Below, in pieces: positions 8,516 through 17,049 of a stretch of 34,365 nucleotides of DNA; position 1 is the stretch's first letter; every line of letters starts with the position of its first letter. The notes below the pieces were generated by a model, which saw only the letters and a program-made list of their open reading frames with translations, did not search any database and was not told the DNA's origin. The DNA comes from CAYUIS01 sp964444825. GTDB lineage: Bacteria; Chloroflexota; Anaerolineae; B4-G1. Both the position numbers and the translations under genes were made by a program. Location of the stretch: NCBI GenBank assembly GCA_964444825.1, contig CAYUIS010000046.1, positions 1 through 34,365 on the forward strand, read 5' to 3'.

Positions 8516-9985
8516 ATGAAAGTCAAGATGATTCTGCCTGCCCTGACCGAGGCACTGAGCCCCTATTGGCGACCGATCAAATACTCGCTCTTTCCTCCGC
8601 TGGGACTGGCCACGCTGGCCGGGTACTTGGAAAACGACGACGAGGTCGTCATTCAGGACGAGCACGTCGAGCCGCTCGATCTGGACGACGAGCCGGACCT
8701 GGTGGCGATCCAGGTCTATATCACCTCCGCCTATCGGGCCTACGAGCTGGCCGATCACTACCGCTGCAAGGGTGCGCACGTGGCCCTGGGCGGGCTGCAC
8801 GTGACCTCTCTGCCAGAGGAGGCCGCGCGACACGCCGACACCATCTTTCTGGGCCCTGGCGAGGATACGTGGCCTGTCTTTCTGGCTGACTATCGCGCGG
8901 GACGGCCGCGCAGCATCTACCGTTCCCACAGGCGGACCCTGCTCGGAGCGCCCCAACCCCGGCGGGACCTGATCAAACGACATCTATACCTGGTGCCCAA
9001 CTCGATCGTGGTATCGCGGGGATGCCCGCATCGCTGCGATTTCTGCTACAAGGACGCGTTCTTCAAAGGGGGCAGATCCTTCTACACCCAGCGCGTCGAC
9101 GATGCGCTGGCAGAGATCGAGCGGTTGCCGGGCAAACATCTGTACTTCCTGGACGACCATCTATTCGGGGACGCACGCTTCGCAGCCGCGCTGTTCGAGG
9201 GTATGCGGGGGATGGGCCGGGTGTGGCAGGCGGCGAGCACGGTACAGGCGGTATTGAGACCAGGGTTGCTGGACAAGGCGGCGGCGTGCGGGCTGCGCAG
9301 TCTGTTCATTGGCTTTGAGACGCTCGATCCACACAACCTGCGGAAACAGCACAAACTGCACAACCTGAACCGCGATTACGACGCCGCTATCCGCCGCCTG
9401 CACGACCTGGGGGTGATGATCAACGGCAGCTTTGTCTTTGGTATGGATGAGGACGACGAGACGGTGTTCGAGCGGACGGTGGAATGGGCGGTCGGGCAGG
9501 GGATCGAGACGGCGACATTTCACATCCTGACGCCCTATCCCGGCACAGCCCTGCACCAGCGACTGGCGGCGGAGGGGCGCATCACGACCGAGGATTGGGC
9601 TCTGTACGATACCCGTCATGCCGTCTTCCGCCCGGCCAAGGTGACGGCGGAGGTTCTGGAAGCAGGCTACTGGCGAGCTTATCAAGAGTTCTACCGCTGG
9701 GGCTCCATCTTTCGCGGGGCGTGGGCAAAGCAGGGGTGGGGTGGACGGCTCCGGCACCTGGCTTATGCCGGAGGCTGGAAAAAGTTCGAGCCGCTGTGGG
9801 ATTGGGTCATTCGAGCGAAGCGGGTCTCCCAGATGCTGCCGGTGCTGGAGGCCCTGCTGGCGGGGCGGGGGACCACGGGGGCGGGGGTTGGTGATAGAGC
9901 AGAGGCTGATTCGCCTGCTGCTTCGTCCACAGAGCCCGGATCACCCTCTCGGCGTCACGGGGTCACCCGGCTCATACACTCGTAG
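8516..9985 (+). CDS. B12-binding-type radical SAM protein
   Basis: A 489-residue cytoplasmic enzyme of the B12-binding-domain radical SAM superfamily (BchE/HpnP-like architecture). The N-terminal 150 residues fit a cobalamin-binding Rossmann-type domain: KMILPALTEA, FPPLGLATLAGYLE, IQDEHVEPLD, ALGGLHVTSLP and FLGPGEDTW. The radical SAM cluster motif is RGCPHRCDFC with C170, C174 and C177. The C-terminal part contains FIGFETLDP, INGSFVFGMDEDD and LTPYPGTALHQRL, typical of these B12 enzymes. The start ATG 8516 has AAGGAG seven bases upstream. It stands alone, divergent from a two-component operon, so the substrate cannot be assigned; such enzymes methylate or rearrange lipids, tetrapyrroles and natural products. 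Confidence 0.9.
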   Translation: MKVKMILPALTEALSPYWRPIKYSLFPPLGLATLAGYLENDDEVVIQDEHVEPLDLDDEPDLVAIQVYITSAYRAYELADHYRCKGAHVALGGLHVTSLPEEAARHADTIFLGPGEDTWPVFLADYRAGRPRSIYRSHRRTLLGAPQPRRDLIKRHLYLVPNSIVVSRGCPHRCDFCYKDAFFKGGRSFYTQRVDDALAEIERLPGKHLYFLDDHLFGDARFAAALFEGMRGMGRVWQAASTVQAVLRPGLLDKAAACGLRSLFIGFETLDPHNLRKQHKLHNLNRDYDAAIRRLHDLGVMINGSFVFGMDEDDETVFERTVEWAVGQGIETATFHILTPYPGTALHQRLAAEGRITTEDWALYDTRHAVFRPAKVTAEVLEAGYWRAYQEFYRWGSIFRGAWAKQGWGGRLRHLAYAGGWKKFEPLWDWVIRAKRVSQMLPVLEALLAGRGTTGAGVGDRAEADSPAASSTEPGSPSRRHGVTRLIHS

Positions 9986-10063
9986 CGGTCGTTGGACGAT
10001 CACCTGTGCCCTTGGGCTGAAAGCAAATATGCTGTAGGGCTTTTGGTTTCGCTCACACCAAAC

Positions 10064-11350
10064 CTAACCGGGGGACTGGCCGGGCCGGGTGCGAGGTGGC
10101 TTGACGAATAGATTCGCGATGGCTAGCGCCAGTGGAATCACTGCCCCGACGGTCAGTATCCCGTTGTAGCTGCCGAACCGGTCGTAGGCAAGAGCGAGAG
10201 GCAATGGTCCCAGTGCAGAACCTATCACGGTGAACGTCGAAGCCATCCCGGCAATGCTGCCCAGGTGACGGCGGCCGAAATAGCTGGCCCACACCACGCT
10301 CATTACTATGCCAAACAGTCCGGCGTTGAGACCTAACAGCACGCCGTATGCCAGTGCCATCGGCACGCTGTTCAGAATCTGCACCATGCCCAGGATGAGG
10401 GCGGTGGTTACTAGAGCCGTGACCAGCAGCAAGCGTAGCGGCACGCGGTCGGCCAGGTATCCACCACCCAGCCGCACCACGGCGGAGGTTGCCGCGACAG
10501 GGACGTATACCGCGACGGCGGCTTCGGCGGAGAGATTGCGGCTGTCGAATATGCTCACCATGTGGAAGAAAAGGCCCGTCTGCAGCATACCGTACGCGCC
10601 AATGGACAGGGCGACGACCCAGAACGCCGGGGTGCGGATCGCCTCGGCCAACGTCCATTCGGCCTCTGGAACGGAATCCGACACCGCTCCGCCCTTGCCC
10701 CTGCCCAGGATCGCCCGGCCATCAGGCCGCAGTCCATACGCCTCCGGCCGGTCACGGAGGAGGATCAGACCCACCGGCAGCAGCCCGAACAGCAGTGCTC
10801 CCCCGAGCGCAGGGTATGTGGTGCGCCAACCGATCTGTCGCAGCAACGTATGCGCCACGTTGGGAAATACCCCCACCATCAATAGGGAGGTCGCCACGCC
10901 AGAGATGCCCATCACAAGCCCGCGTCGCTGCACCCACCATTGGTTGATCACGTTCTGCGAGACCAGGGCCAGCCCTCCCTGCCCCAGCATCCGCAGCGCC
11001 ACAAAGCCCAGCCCTAGCATCAACGCGTTCTGCACAGAGCCCACATAGATGCAGGCAACCCCGAACAGGCCCGTGATCACACCAAACATCAACCGGGAGC
11101 CGTACCGGTCGATCTGCCGCCCCCACAGGGAAAGAGAGACACCGCCCACCAGGCTACCGACCGTGTAGAGCAGACTGATTGTGGAGCGGCTGAGACCGAG
11201 GTCGGCGATAAAGGCGTCGGTGAAGATAGAGATCACGGGCGTCTGACCGGGCCCCGTCATGGACATTCCCAGGGTTCCGACGGCAGCCACGACCCAGCCA
11301 TAGAAGAATGGCCAGCGGTGGACAAATGAACGTTTGGGGACTGTCTTCAT
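10064..11350 (-). CDS. MFS transporter
   Basis: A 428-residue twelve-helix major facilitator. It starts FYGWVVAAVGTLGMSM, the usual opening of the monocarboxylate/oxalate-formate-like branch. It has the loop-2 motif GRQIDRYGSRLMFG, a long charged central loop (DRPEAYGLRPDGR) and a second half with GGYLADRVPLRLL. The N-terminal start is uncertain: ATG 11350 gives the normal start, though without a clear SD, and the frame is open further upstream. The substrate is unknown; organic acid or sugar uptake is possible. It lies 175 bases downstream of the LacI-STAS gene on the same strand, with a strong stem-loop between, so co-transcription is uncertain. Confidence 0.87.
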   Translation of the reverse strand: MKTVPKRSFVHRWPFFYGWVVAAVGTLGMSMTGPGQTPVISIFTDAFIADLGLSRSTISLLYTVGSLVGGVSLSLWGRQIDRYGSRLMFGVITGLFGVACIYVGSVQNALMLGLGFVALRMLGQGGLALVSQNVINQWWVQRRGLVMGISGVATSLLMVGVFPNVAHTLLRQIGWRTTYPALGGALLFGLLPVGLILLRDRPEAYGLRPDGRAILGRGKGGAVSDSVPEAEWTLAEAIRTPAFWVVALSIGAYGMLQTGLFFHMVSIFDSRNLSAEAAVAVYVPVAATSAVVRLGGGYLADRVPLRLLLVTALVTTALILGMVQILNSVPMALAYGVLLGLNAGLFGIVMSVVWASYFGRRHLGSIAGMASTFTVIGSALGPLPLALAYDRFGSYNGILTVGAVIPLALAIANLFVKPPRTRPGQSPG

Positions 11351-11474
11351 ACTCAGAAACGGGTTCTTTGACACCATTGAAGGCCAGGCAGACGCACGTG
11401 CGCACAGGCTTATCGTCTGGGCGCATCGTGTAACAGATCGAGGGAGTTGCTGCGCTCCCGCGCAGCCGTCGATC

Positions 11475-11523
11475 TCGGAGGAGTCGCTTGAGATTCTCAA
11501 GCGGGTTTCGGATTCACCTCCGA
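11475..11523 (-). terminator. Nested stem-loop just after the LacI-STAS gene
   Basis: A 19-base near-perfect palindrome CGCTTGAGATTCTCAAGCG (11485-11503) is enclosed by TCGGAGG (11475-11481) and CCTCCGA (11517-11523). It starts three bases after the stop codon of the minus-strand gene. There is no T-run, so it may be a 3' stabiliser or attenuator and not a classical intrinsic terminator. Confidence 0.4.
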
Positions 11524-11525
11524 AC

Positions 11526-13820
11526 CTATTCCCCGGCGTGGCGCCTCATCCTGATCAGCGCAGCCCGCAGCCCAGTCTGCAGATCGCTCAGTGTCTCGAT
11601 ATCACTCCAGTCAATTCCCAGATCTACGATGGTCTCGGCAACAGCGTCAGAGATGCCGGTGATGATGGTTCGTGCTCCCTTCAATCGCGCCGCCTGGATC
11701 GTCTTGTTCAGGTGATTGGCCACCCCGCTGTCCACAATGGGCACGCCAGTGATATCCAGGATCGCCACTCTGGCCCGATGCTGCCGAATCCCCGCCAGCA
11801 AGCCGCGCGTGATGTCTCGGGCCCGCATCGTGTCTATGCTGCCGATCAGCGGCATTACAATGATCCCTTCCATCACCGGGATGATGGGCGTGGAGAGCTC
11901 CTGGAGTGCCCGTTTCTGGGCCTCGATGACCTCCTGCTGCAAACGTTGGCTCTCCGCCTGCGCACGCTCCCGCTCGGCGATCTCACGCTGCAACTCGGCG
12001 GTTCGTTCCTCGACCTGTCTCTCCACCTCGGCATAGGCTGTCTCCAGCGCCTCTCTCGCCTGTTCGCGCTCCTGAATGAGAAGCACGCTCTTCAGCGCGC
12101 TGCTGAGTTGCACGCGCAGCGGTTCGTAGATTTCCACATGCTGTAGGTTTGCCTCGAACAGGACAAACCCCAACTGATTCTCTCGGAAGTATAGTGGTTC
12201 GAGCAAGATATTGCAGCGATTCTCACGGAAAATCATCCCATCCGGCGCCAGTCGACAGGAGGGGAAATGCCTCCCATCGGCCTCCAACTCGATGCGGCCT
12301 TCCTCGTCGTAGGCCATGACCAGCCGGGACCATTCAGTGGGCGATTCAGGGTTCTCGTACAATGAGAGATAGCATCGTGGGATATCGAGCCGCGGCAGTT
12401 CCTGGACTGCCGCGTCCATTAGTTCCGCCACGTCAACCGTGGTGCTCAGTTCCTGGCCGGCCTCGTGCAATGTCTGAGCCCGGCGTTGTACTTCGACTGT
12501 CTGACGTGCCTGCGTTCGCCCACTCACCTTCCCGATCATCACCCGAGCCTGGTGCCAGAGGTCCTCGGCCTTGGGTAGCGCCTCGTCGTCGTTGGCCAAC
12601 CAGGGTAGCGTGTGGCGGCGCAGCGTGGAGAGCACCCCTTGCCAGGCCGCGATGTCGTCCCCTGCAGCTACCGCCTGACGCAACGCTGCGTCCAGTGCGA
12701 TCGAGAACGTGCCCGGCGACCCGCCCCTTATCTCGGCGGCAAAGGCATCCAGCAACTGCTCCACCCGGTCAGAATCCAGACTCTCAGCATGAGTCCCCAC
12801 CGCTTGCTTCACCTCAGCGAGGATATCGTCTCGTTGTCCGGCTGGGATAGCCTCGAACGTCTCACCGAGCGCCGTCACCGGCCCGGCTGCCGCCTGCGTC
12901 ACCTCCGGATCTGAACAGCCACACGACTGGCGCACCACCACCTGGGTGGGGAGAGACACCCGCTCGGACACCTCCTCGCCTGCCAACAGCGCCAGTGCCA
13001 TCTCCACTGCCTTTCTCCCCAACTCACGGATCGGCTGCCGCACGGTGGTCAATGGAGCCATAGCGAACCTGGTCTCCTCTATGTCGTCGAAACCCGTTAT
13101 CGCCACATCATACGGAACCTGTATCCCCCGCTCCTGCAACGCCGCCAATGCACCAAGCGCCATATTGTCATTGGCTGCCATCACCGCGTCAAAGTCCGCC
13201 TTGCGCTGGTTCAGGAGCAGAGAGATGGCATCCCTACCCGTAGGCACACGAAAGTCACCGACCACAACCAGATCGGGATCGAAAGCAAGGCCGTGCTCCG
13301 CCAGCGCGTCGGTATACGCGCGATACCGCTCATCTGCTTCCTGATGGCCCTCCGGCCCGCGGATGAAGGCAATCCGACGATAACCATGGACCTCGATGAG
13401 ATGGACGACGGCCTCGTGCATACCCGTGTAGTTGTCCACCGATATGCTGGGAATACCGTCCATCATCAACCCAATGCTGATCATTGGCAAGGAGCGATAG
13501 CGGTCACAGAACGCCACGAGCTTTGGATACCCAGCGTAGGTGCCCAGCAAACCGGATGCGACCAATAAGCTATCGACGCTCTCTGTGCTCACTAAATCGT
13601 AGAGCACGTTGTGCTGGGCCTCGAACCCGAAGGGAGCGCCCAACACGCCGCCCGGAAAGCAGATTAGGTCAGCATCTCGCGCCTCGGCCGCATCAGCCGC
13701 TCCCCGGAGCACGTCAATAGCATAGTCACCGCTCAGAACGTCGTCGAACAGACCGATGATAGGGCGTTCCACGGGCAGTCCAGTCCGTTCTAGTTTGCTC
13801 GTCTTGGTGTTTTCTCTCAC
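11526..13820 (-). CDS. LacI-type sugar sensor fused to STAS domain (RsbR-like)
   Basis: A 764-residue cytoplasmic signalling protein with no signal peptide or membrane segment. Residues about 20-300 form a LacI/periplasmic-binding-like sensor (IIGLFDDVLSGDY, ISVDNYTGMHEAV, RIAFIRGPEG, FDAVMAANDNMALGA, ITGFDDIEETR), ending in the SCGC motif seen in such sensors. The LacI HTH is absent. A helical region follows (about 310-450), a GAF-like region (about 455-585), a coiled coil (about 585-642), and a C-terminal STAS domain (643-757) closest to RsbR/stressosome STAS: VAILDITGVPIVDSGVANHL and ETIVDLGI. S698 and T730 align with the two phospho-threonines of Bacillus RsbR (T171, T205). The GTG start 13820 follows GGAGGAG by seven bases. 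The gene sits next to the xylose locus, and its promoter carries a LacI-type operator. It probably signals sugar availability by partner binding, not by DNA binding. Confidence 0.88.
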   Translation of the reverse strand: MRENTKTSKLERTGLPVERPIIGLFDDVLSGDYAIDVLRGAADAAEARDADLICFPGGVLGAPFGFEAQHNVLYDLVSTESVDSLLVASGLLGTYAGYPKLVAFCDRYRSLPMISIGLMMDGIPSISVDNYTGMHEAVVHLIEVHGYRRIAFIRGPEGHQEADERYRAYTDALAEHGLAFDPDLVVVGDFRVPTGRDAISLLLNQRKADFDAVMAANDNMALGALAALQERGIQVPYDVAITGFDDIEETRFAMAPLTTVRQPIRELGRKAVEMALALLAGEEVSERVSLPTQVVVRQSCGCSDPEVTQAAAGPVTALGETFEAIPAGQRDDILAEVKQAVGTHAESLDSDRVEQLLDAFAAEIRGGSPGTFSIALDAALRQAVAAGDDIAAWQGVLSTLRRHTLPWLANDDEALPKAEDLWHQARVMIGKVSGRTQARQTVEVQRRAQTLHEAGQELSTTVDVAELMDAAVQELPRLDIPRCYLSLYENPESPTEWSRLVMAYDEEGRIELEADGRHFPSCRLAPDGMIFRENRCNILLEPLYFRENQLGFVLFEANLQHVEIYEPLRVQLSSALKSVLLIQEREQAREALETAYAEVERQVEERTAELQREIAERERAQAESQRLQQEVIEAQKRALQELSTPIIPVMEGIIVMPLIGSIDTMRARDITRGLLAGIRQHRARVAILDITGVPIVDSGVANHLNKTIQAARLKGARTIITGISDAVAETIVDLGIDWSDIETLSDLQTGLRAALIRMRRHAGE

Positions 13821-14211
13821 GGGTGATCTCCTCCATCATACCAGCCGAATATGTCTGCGCTGCGATGTGAGACCTCATCTGGGATAACGCTATCTGTTCA
13901 TTCTACTTTGTCCACGCAATTCGTGCGGTTACAGTATCGTTACGCTATGGTTAAGTCAACCAAATGCCTGCCGTGGAGGAGTGTCCGATCTCCTGGACAC
14001 GATCTCACTCGAGGTGTGCCGGCAAGCAAGACTGTGGATTCGTCGGGGTGGTTGTAGCGTGACTCGACGGTTCAGAGGGAAATGCCGACAACATCAAAAA
14101 CGCTGAACGGCCTGTGTTGTCAGTCCCGGTCCGACCTAGTGATCGGGATAGAATCCCGGTAGGATCGGGTTGTGGAACGTTCTGTTCATATGCTCACTCG
14201 CTCTTCATTCT
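13821..14211. other. 391-base intergenic region, LacI-STAS promoter and stem-loops
   Basis: No gene was seen. It holds the predicted promoter and operator of the LacI-STAS gene (13931-13959), a hairpin GTGTCC-8-GGACAC at 13981-14000, and a tight hairpin CGGGAT-AGA-ATCCCG at 14144-14158. The last lies about 54 bases downstream of the xylB stop and could mark the 3' end of that transcript, although there is no T-run. Confidence 0.5.
13931..13959 (-). promoter_or_regulatory. Promoter of LacI-STAS gene with LacI-like operator
   Basis: On the minus strand TTGACT (13954-13959) and TACTGT (13931-13936) are separated by 17 bases. The + strand 12-mer AGTATCGTTACG at 13933-13944 overlaps the -10 and spacer and matches ten of twelve positions of the GGTATCGTTACC-type site also present on the lacI and sugar-binding-protein promoters. 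A repressor bound there would block the promoter. The leader to the GTG start would be about 105 bases. Confidence 0.5.
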
Positions 14212-15711
14212 CTACGTAGCAAGCTGTGCGACGGCGTTGAAGCTGGGTCGTAGCGCTGGATACAGATCACGATACAGTGGATACATCTGCTCGTAGGTAG
14301 CGTTGGCTGGACCAGGGGCGGTGTGGCCGGTCAGTTGGATGATTGTCTCGCAGGCCGAGGCTACGTCAGGGAAGGTGCCTGCGCCCGTCGCTGCCAGTAC
14401 GGCTGCGCCGTAGGCCGCTCCCTCCGTGGTGTTGACAGTCACGAGTTCGACGTTGAGCACGTCGGCCAGGATCTGCCGCCACAGCGGGCTTTTCGCCCCG
14501 CCGCCCGTGACGCGCACCTGGGTGATGTCGGCCAGCCCGGCCCCTTTCATCAGTTCGAAGCTATCCCGCAGCCCGAAGGCCACCCCCTCCAGGACAGCCC
14601 GCGTCAGATGTGCTCGGGTGTGCCGCACGGTCAAGCCGACGAAGGCCCCCCGTGCCAGCGGGTCGGGGTGTGGGGTGCGCTCGCCTGTGAGGTAGGGAAG
14701 GAAGAAAAGCCCATCGCTGCCAGGCTCTATGCTGGCGGCTGGGCCAAGCAGCGTGTCAAAATCAGTCTCGGGGGCCAGGGTGTCCCGGTACCAGCGCAGG
14801 CTGCCCGCCGCCGAAAGCATCACACCCATTAGGTGCCATTTGCTGGGGGCGGCATGGCAAAAGGCGTGTAACCGTCCCTCCGGTTCGATGATAGGCTGGT
14901 CAGCCGAGGCAAAGACGACGCCCGACGTACCCAGGCTGAGGGATACGATCCCCTCGACGACTGCCCCGGTGCCGACTGCCGCGGCTGCCTGGTCGCCCCC
15001 ACCGCCCATCACGAGCGTGCCCGCCTTGAGGCCCGTGGCCGCGGCTGCCTGGGGGGAAACGCGGCCCGTCACGGCTGTGCCCTCGAACGTGGGAGGCAGC
15101 CAGGAAGGGTCGATCTCCAGTGCGGCGACGACCGTCTCGGACCAATCCCGCGCTCGGATGTCAAAGAGCAGCGTGCCGGCACCTCCGGCCTTGTCTGTGG
15201 CATACTCGCCCGTCAGCTTGAGGCGTACATAGTCCTTGGGCAGCAGGATGTGTCTGACCCGGGCGAATATCTCTGGCTCGTTGTTCCTGACCCACAGGAT
15301 CTTGGGCGCGGTGAACCCGGTCAGGGCGTCGTTGCCGGTGATCTGGATGAGTTGCTCCTTGCCCAACCGCTCGCGGATCTCGTCGCATTCCGCCCCTGTA
15401 CGTTGATCGTTCCACAGGATGGCCGGTCGCAGCACCTCGCCATCGCTATCAAGCAACACGAGGCCGTGCATCTGGCCCGTCAAGCCCACGCCCTTGACGT
15501 CGGCCGGGTCCACACCCGATTCCGACAACACCTGGCGGATGCTGGCGGTGGTCGCCTGCCACCACAGATCGGGGTGCTGCTCGGTCCACATAGGATGGGG
15601 TATGTCGAAGGTATACTCCGATGAGGCGACGCCAAGCACTTCCCCGCCCACGTTTATCAACAACGCCTTTGTCGCCGTGGTAGATGAATCAATCCCTAGA
15701 TAACAGCTCAT
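14212..15711 (-). CDS. xylB: Xylulokinase
   Basis: Phosphorylates D-xylulose to xylulose 5-phosphate with ATP, feeding the pentose phosphate pathway. The 499-residue length is normal for the FGGY kinase family. The N-terminal phosphate loop is LGIDSSTTATK with D8; GLTGQMHGLVLLD is the xylulokinase substrate signature; D240 in GGGGDQAAAAVG is the likely catalytic base; and the second-domain signature is RVTGGGAKSPLWRQI. The ATG start 15711 has AGAGGA eight bases upstream. It is the last gene of the xylose operon, separated from xylA by a 166-base spacer with a stem-loop and a small tandem repeat, so its expression may be tuned separately. Confidence 0.96.
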   Translation of the reverse strand: MSCYLGIDSSTTATKALLINVGGEVLGVASSEYTFDIPHPMWTEQHPDLWWQATTASIRQVLSESGVDPADVKGVGLTGQMHGLVLLDSDGEVLRPAILWNDQRTGAECDEIRERLGKEQLIQITGNDALTGFTAPKILWVRNNEPEIFARVRHILLPKDYVRLKLTGEYATDKAGGAGTLLFDIRARDWSETVVAALEIDPSWLPPTFEGTAVTGRVSPQAAAATGLKAGTLVMGGGGDQAAAAVGTGAVVEGIVSLSLGTSGVVFASADQPIIEPEGRLHAFCHAAPSKWHLMGVMLSAAGSLRWYRDTLAPETDFDTLLGPAASIEPGSDGLFFLPYLTGERTPHPDPLARGAFVGLTVRHTRAHLTRAVLEGVAFGLRDSFELMKGAGLADITQVRVTGGGAKSPLWRQILADVLNVELVTVNTTEGAAYGAAVLAATGAGTFPDVASACETIIQLTGHTAPGPANATYEQMYPLYRDLYPALRPSFNAVAQLAT

Positions 15712-15752
15712 GTTAACATTCCTCTTGTGACATGGATGCGTTACAAAATGCT

Positions 15753-15778
15753 CGTGGCGGACTGCTCAATCCGCCACG
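15753..15778 (-). terminator. Stem-loop in xylA-xylB spacer
   Basis: CGTGGCGGA (15753-15761) pairs perfectly with TCCGCCACG (15770-15778) around an eight-base loop. Read on the minus strand it follows xylA by about 100 bases and is followed by GAGCATTTTG, a weak T-run. It could partly terminate transcription or stabilise the upstream mRNA end, lowering xylB relative to xylA. Confidence 0.5.
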
Positions 15779-15831
15779 TTCCTCCTCCGCGTCTCTGCCC
15801 CTCTGCGGCTTTGCGTTGAGTTCCGCTCGAG

Positions 15832-15873
15832 ACCCGATACCTGATACCCGACACCTGCTACCCGATACCTGAG
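15832..15873. repeat. Three 14-bp tandem repeats after xylA
   Basis: Three direct units, ACCCGATACCTGAT (15832), ACCCGACACCTGCT (15846) and ACCCGATACCTGAG (15860), lie just downstream of the xylA stop. They are preceded by a low-complexity CTCTGCG-type stretch (about 15780-15820). They are noncoding; similar short-unit arrays can be strain-variable. Confidence 0.75.
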
Positions 15874-15877
15874 AATC

Positions 15878-17038
15878 TCAGCGCACGCCCAGCAGGAGCT
15901 CCACCGTCAACTGGTCCAGCCGCTCGTAGGCCAGCCCTCGGGCGCCCAGCGCCACCCGATCGAAGGATGCCGCTTTCAGAGCTGCCGCTTTTTCCGCGCT
16001 GTAGGCGCCCTTGAAGCCATCGGTCGAGCCATCGTCCGCGTTGATCTCCGCCAGCAACGCCTGGATCTCGGAGTCAGCGTTCCATTGGGTCGCTTTCTCC
16101 TTCAGGATCACGTAGGTGCGCATGCAGCCGCGCGCGAAATCCTTGACGCCCTCGTAATCCTCGGTGCGGTAGGCGTGGGCGTCAAAGTGGCGACAGCCCT
16201 CATAGCTCACGTCTTCGAGCAGCTTTACCAGGAAGAAGGCGCTCTTTAGATTGACGGAGCCAAAGCGAAGGTCTTGGTCGTAACGGCCGAACGCCTGGTC
16301 GTTCAAGTCGATGTGGAAGAGCTTGCCCGCCTCCCACGCCTGGGCGACGCCGTGGACAAAGTTGAGCCCGGCCATATGCTCGTGCGCCACCTCTGGGTTC
16401 ACGCCCACCATGTCGGGGTGATCCAATGTCTCGATAAAGGCCAGCATGTGGCCGGTGGTGGCGTTGTAGATGTCGCCGCGCGGCTCGTTCGGCTTGGCCT
16501 CCAGCGCGAACCTCAAGTCATAGCCCTGGTCGAGCACGTACTCGCATAAAAAGTTCATCGCCTCGCGGGAGCGTTTGATGGCCTCGACCGGGTCCTTGGC
16601 GGCGTCGCTCTCGACCCCCTCGCGCCCGCCCCAAAAGACGTACACGGTCGCTCCTAGTTCCACGCCCAGGTCGATGGCATGCATCGTCTTGTGCAGGGCG
16701 TAGGCCCGCACCTGCGGATCGTTCGACGTGAACGCACCGTCCTTGAAGGCGGGGTCGCCAAAGAGGTTGGTCGTTGCCATTGGCACCACCAGCCCCGTCT
16801 CTGTCAGAGCCTTTTTGAAATCGGCGACGATCCTGTCCCGCTCGGCTGGGGTAGCGTCGATGGGGACCAGGTCGTTGTCGTGAAAGTTGACACCGTAGGC
16901 GCCCACCTCCGCCAGCAGGTGAACCAGCTCCACCGGCGATAGGGGAGCACGAACCGGCTCGCCAAAGGGGTCGCGGCCCACGCTGCCTACGGTCCACAGG
17001 CCAAAGGTAAACTTGTGCTCAGGTTGAGGATTGTACAT
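15878..17038 (-). CDS. xylA: Xylose isomerase, class I (Streptomyces type)
   Basis: Converts D-xylose to D-xylulose with divalent metal ions. At 386 residues it is the shorter actinobacterial-type (class I) enzyme. It carries the catalytic pair H53/D56 in NFHDNDLVP and the metal and substrate ligands E180 and K182 (LEAKPNEPRGD). E216 and H219 lie in NPEVAHEHMAG, D244 in HIDLND, and D254/D256 in YDQDLRFG. The start MYNPQPEHKFTFGLWT matches the family. Eleven bases separate it from the GH3 gene upstream, so they share a transcript. The inferred source of xylose is GH3 cleavage of imported xylo-oligosaccharides. Confidence 0.97.
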   Translation of the reverse strand: MYNPQPEHKFTFGLWTVGSVGRDPFGEPVRAPLSPVELVHLLAEVGAYGVNFHDNDLVPIDATPAERDRIVADFKKALTETGLVVPMATTNLFGDPAFKDGAFTSNDPQVRAYALHKTMHAIDLGVELGATVYVFWGGREGVESDAAKDPVEAIKRSREAMNFLCEYVLDQGYDLRFALEAKPNEPRGDIYNATTGHMLAFIETLDHPDMVGVNPEVAHEHMAGLNFVHGVAQAWEAGKLFHIDLNDQAFGRYDQDLRFGSVNLKSAFFLVKLLEDVSYEGCRHFDAHAYRTEDYEGVKDFARGCMRTYVILKEKATQWNADSEIQALLAEINADDGSTDGFKGAYSAEKAAALKAASFDRVALGARGLAYERLDQLTVELLLGVR

Positions 17039-17049
17039 TGAAGGCGCTC

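Noticed and set aside
10041..10070. Possible bidirectional terminator between the radical SAM and MFS genes (TTTGGT/ACCAAA).
   Set aside because: The stem is only six AT-rich pairs with a nine-base loop and no proper T-run.
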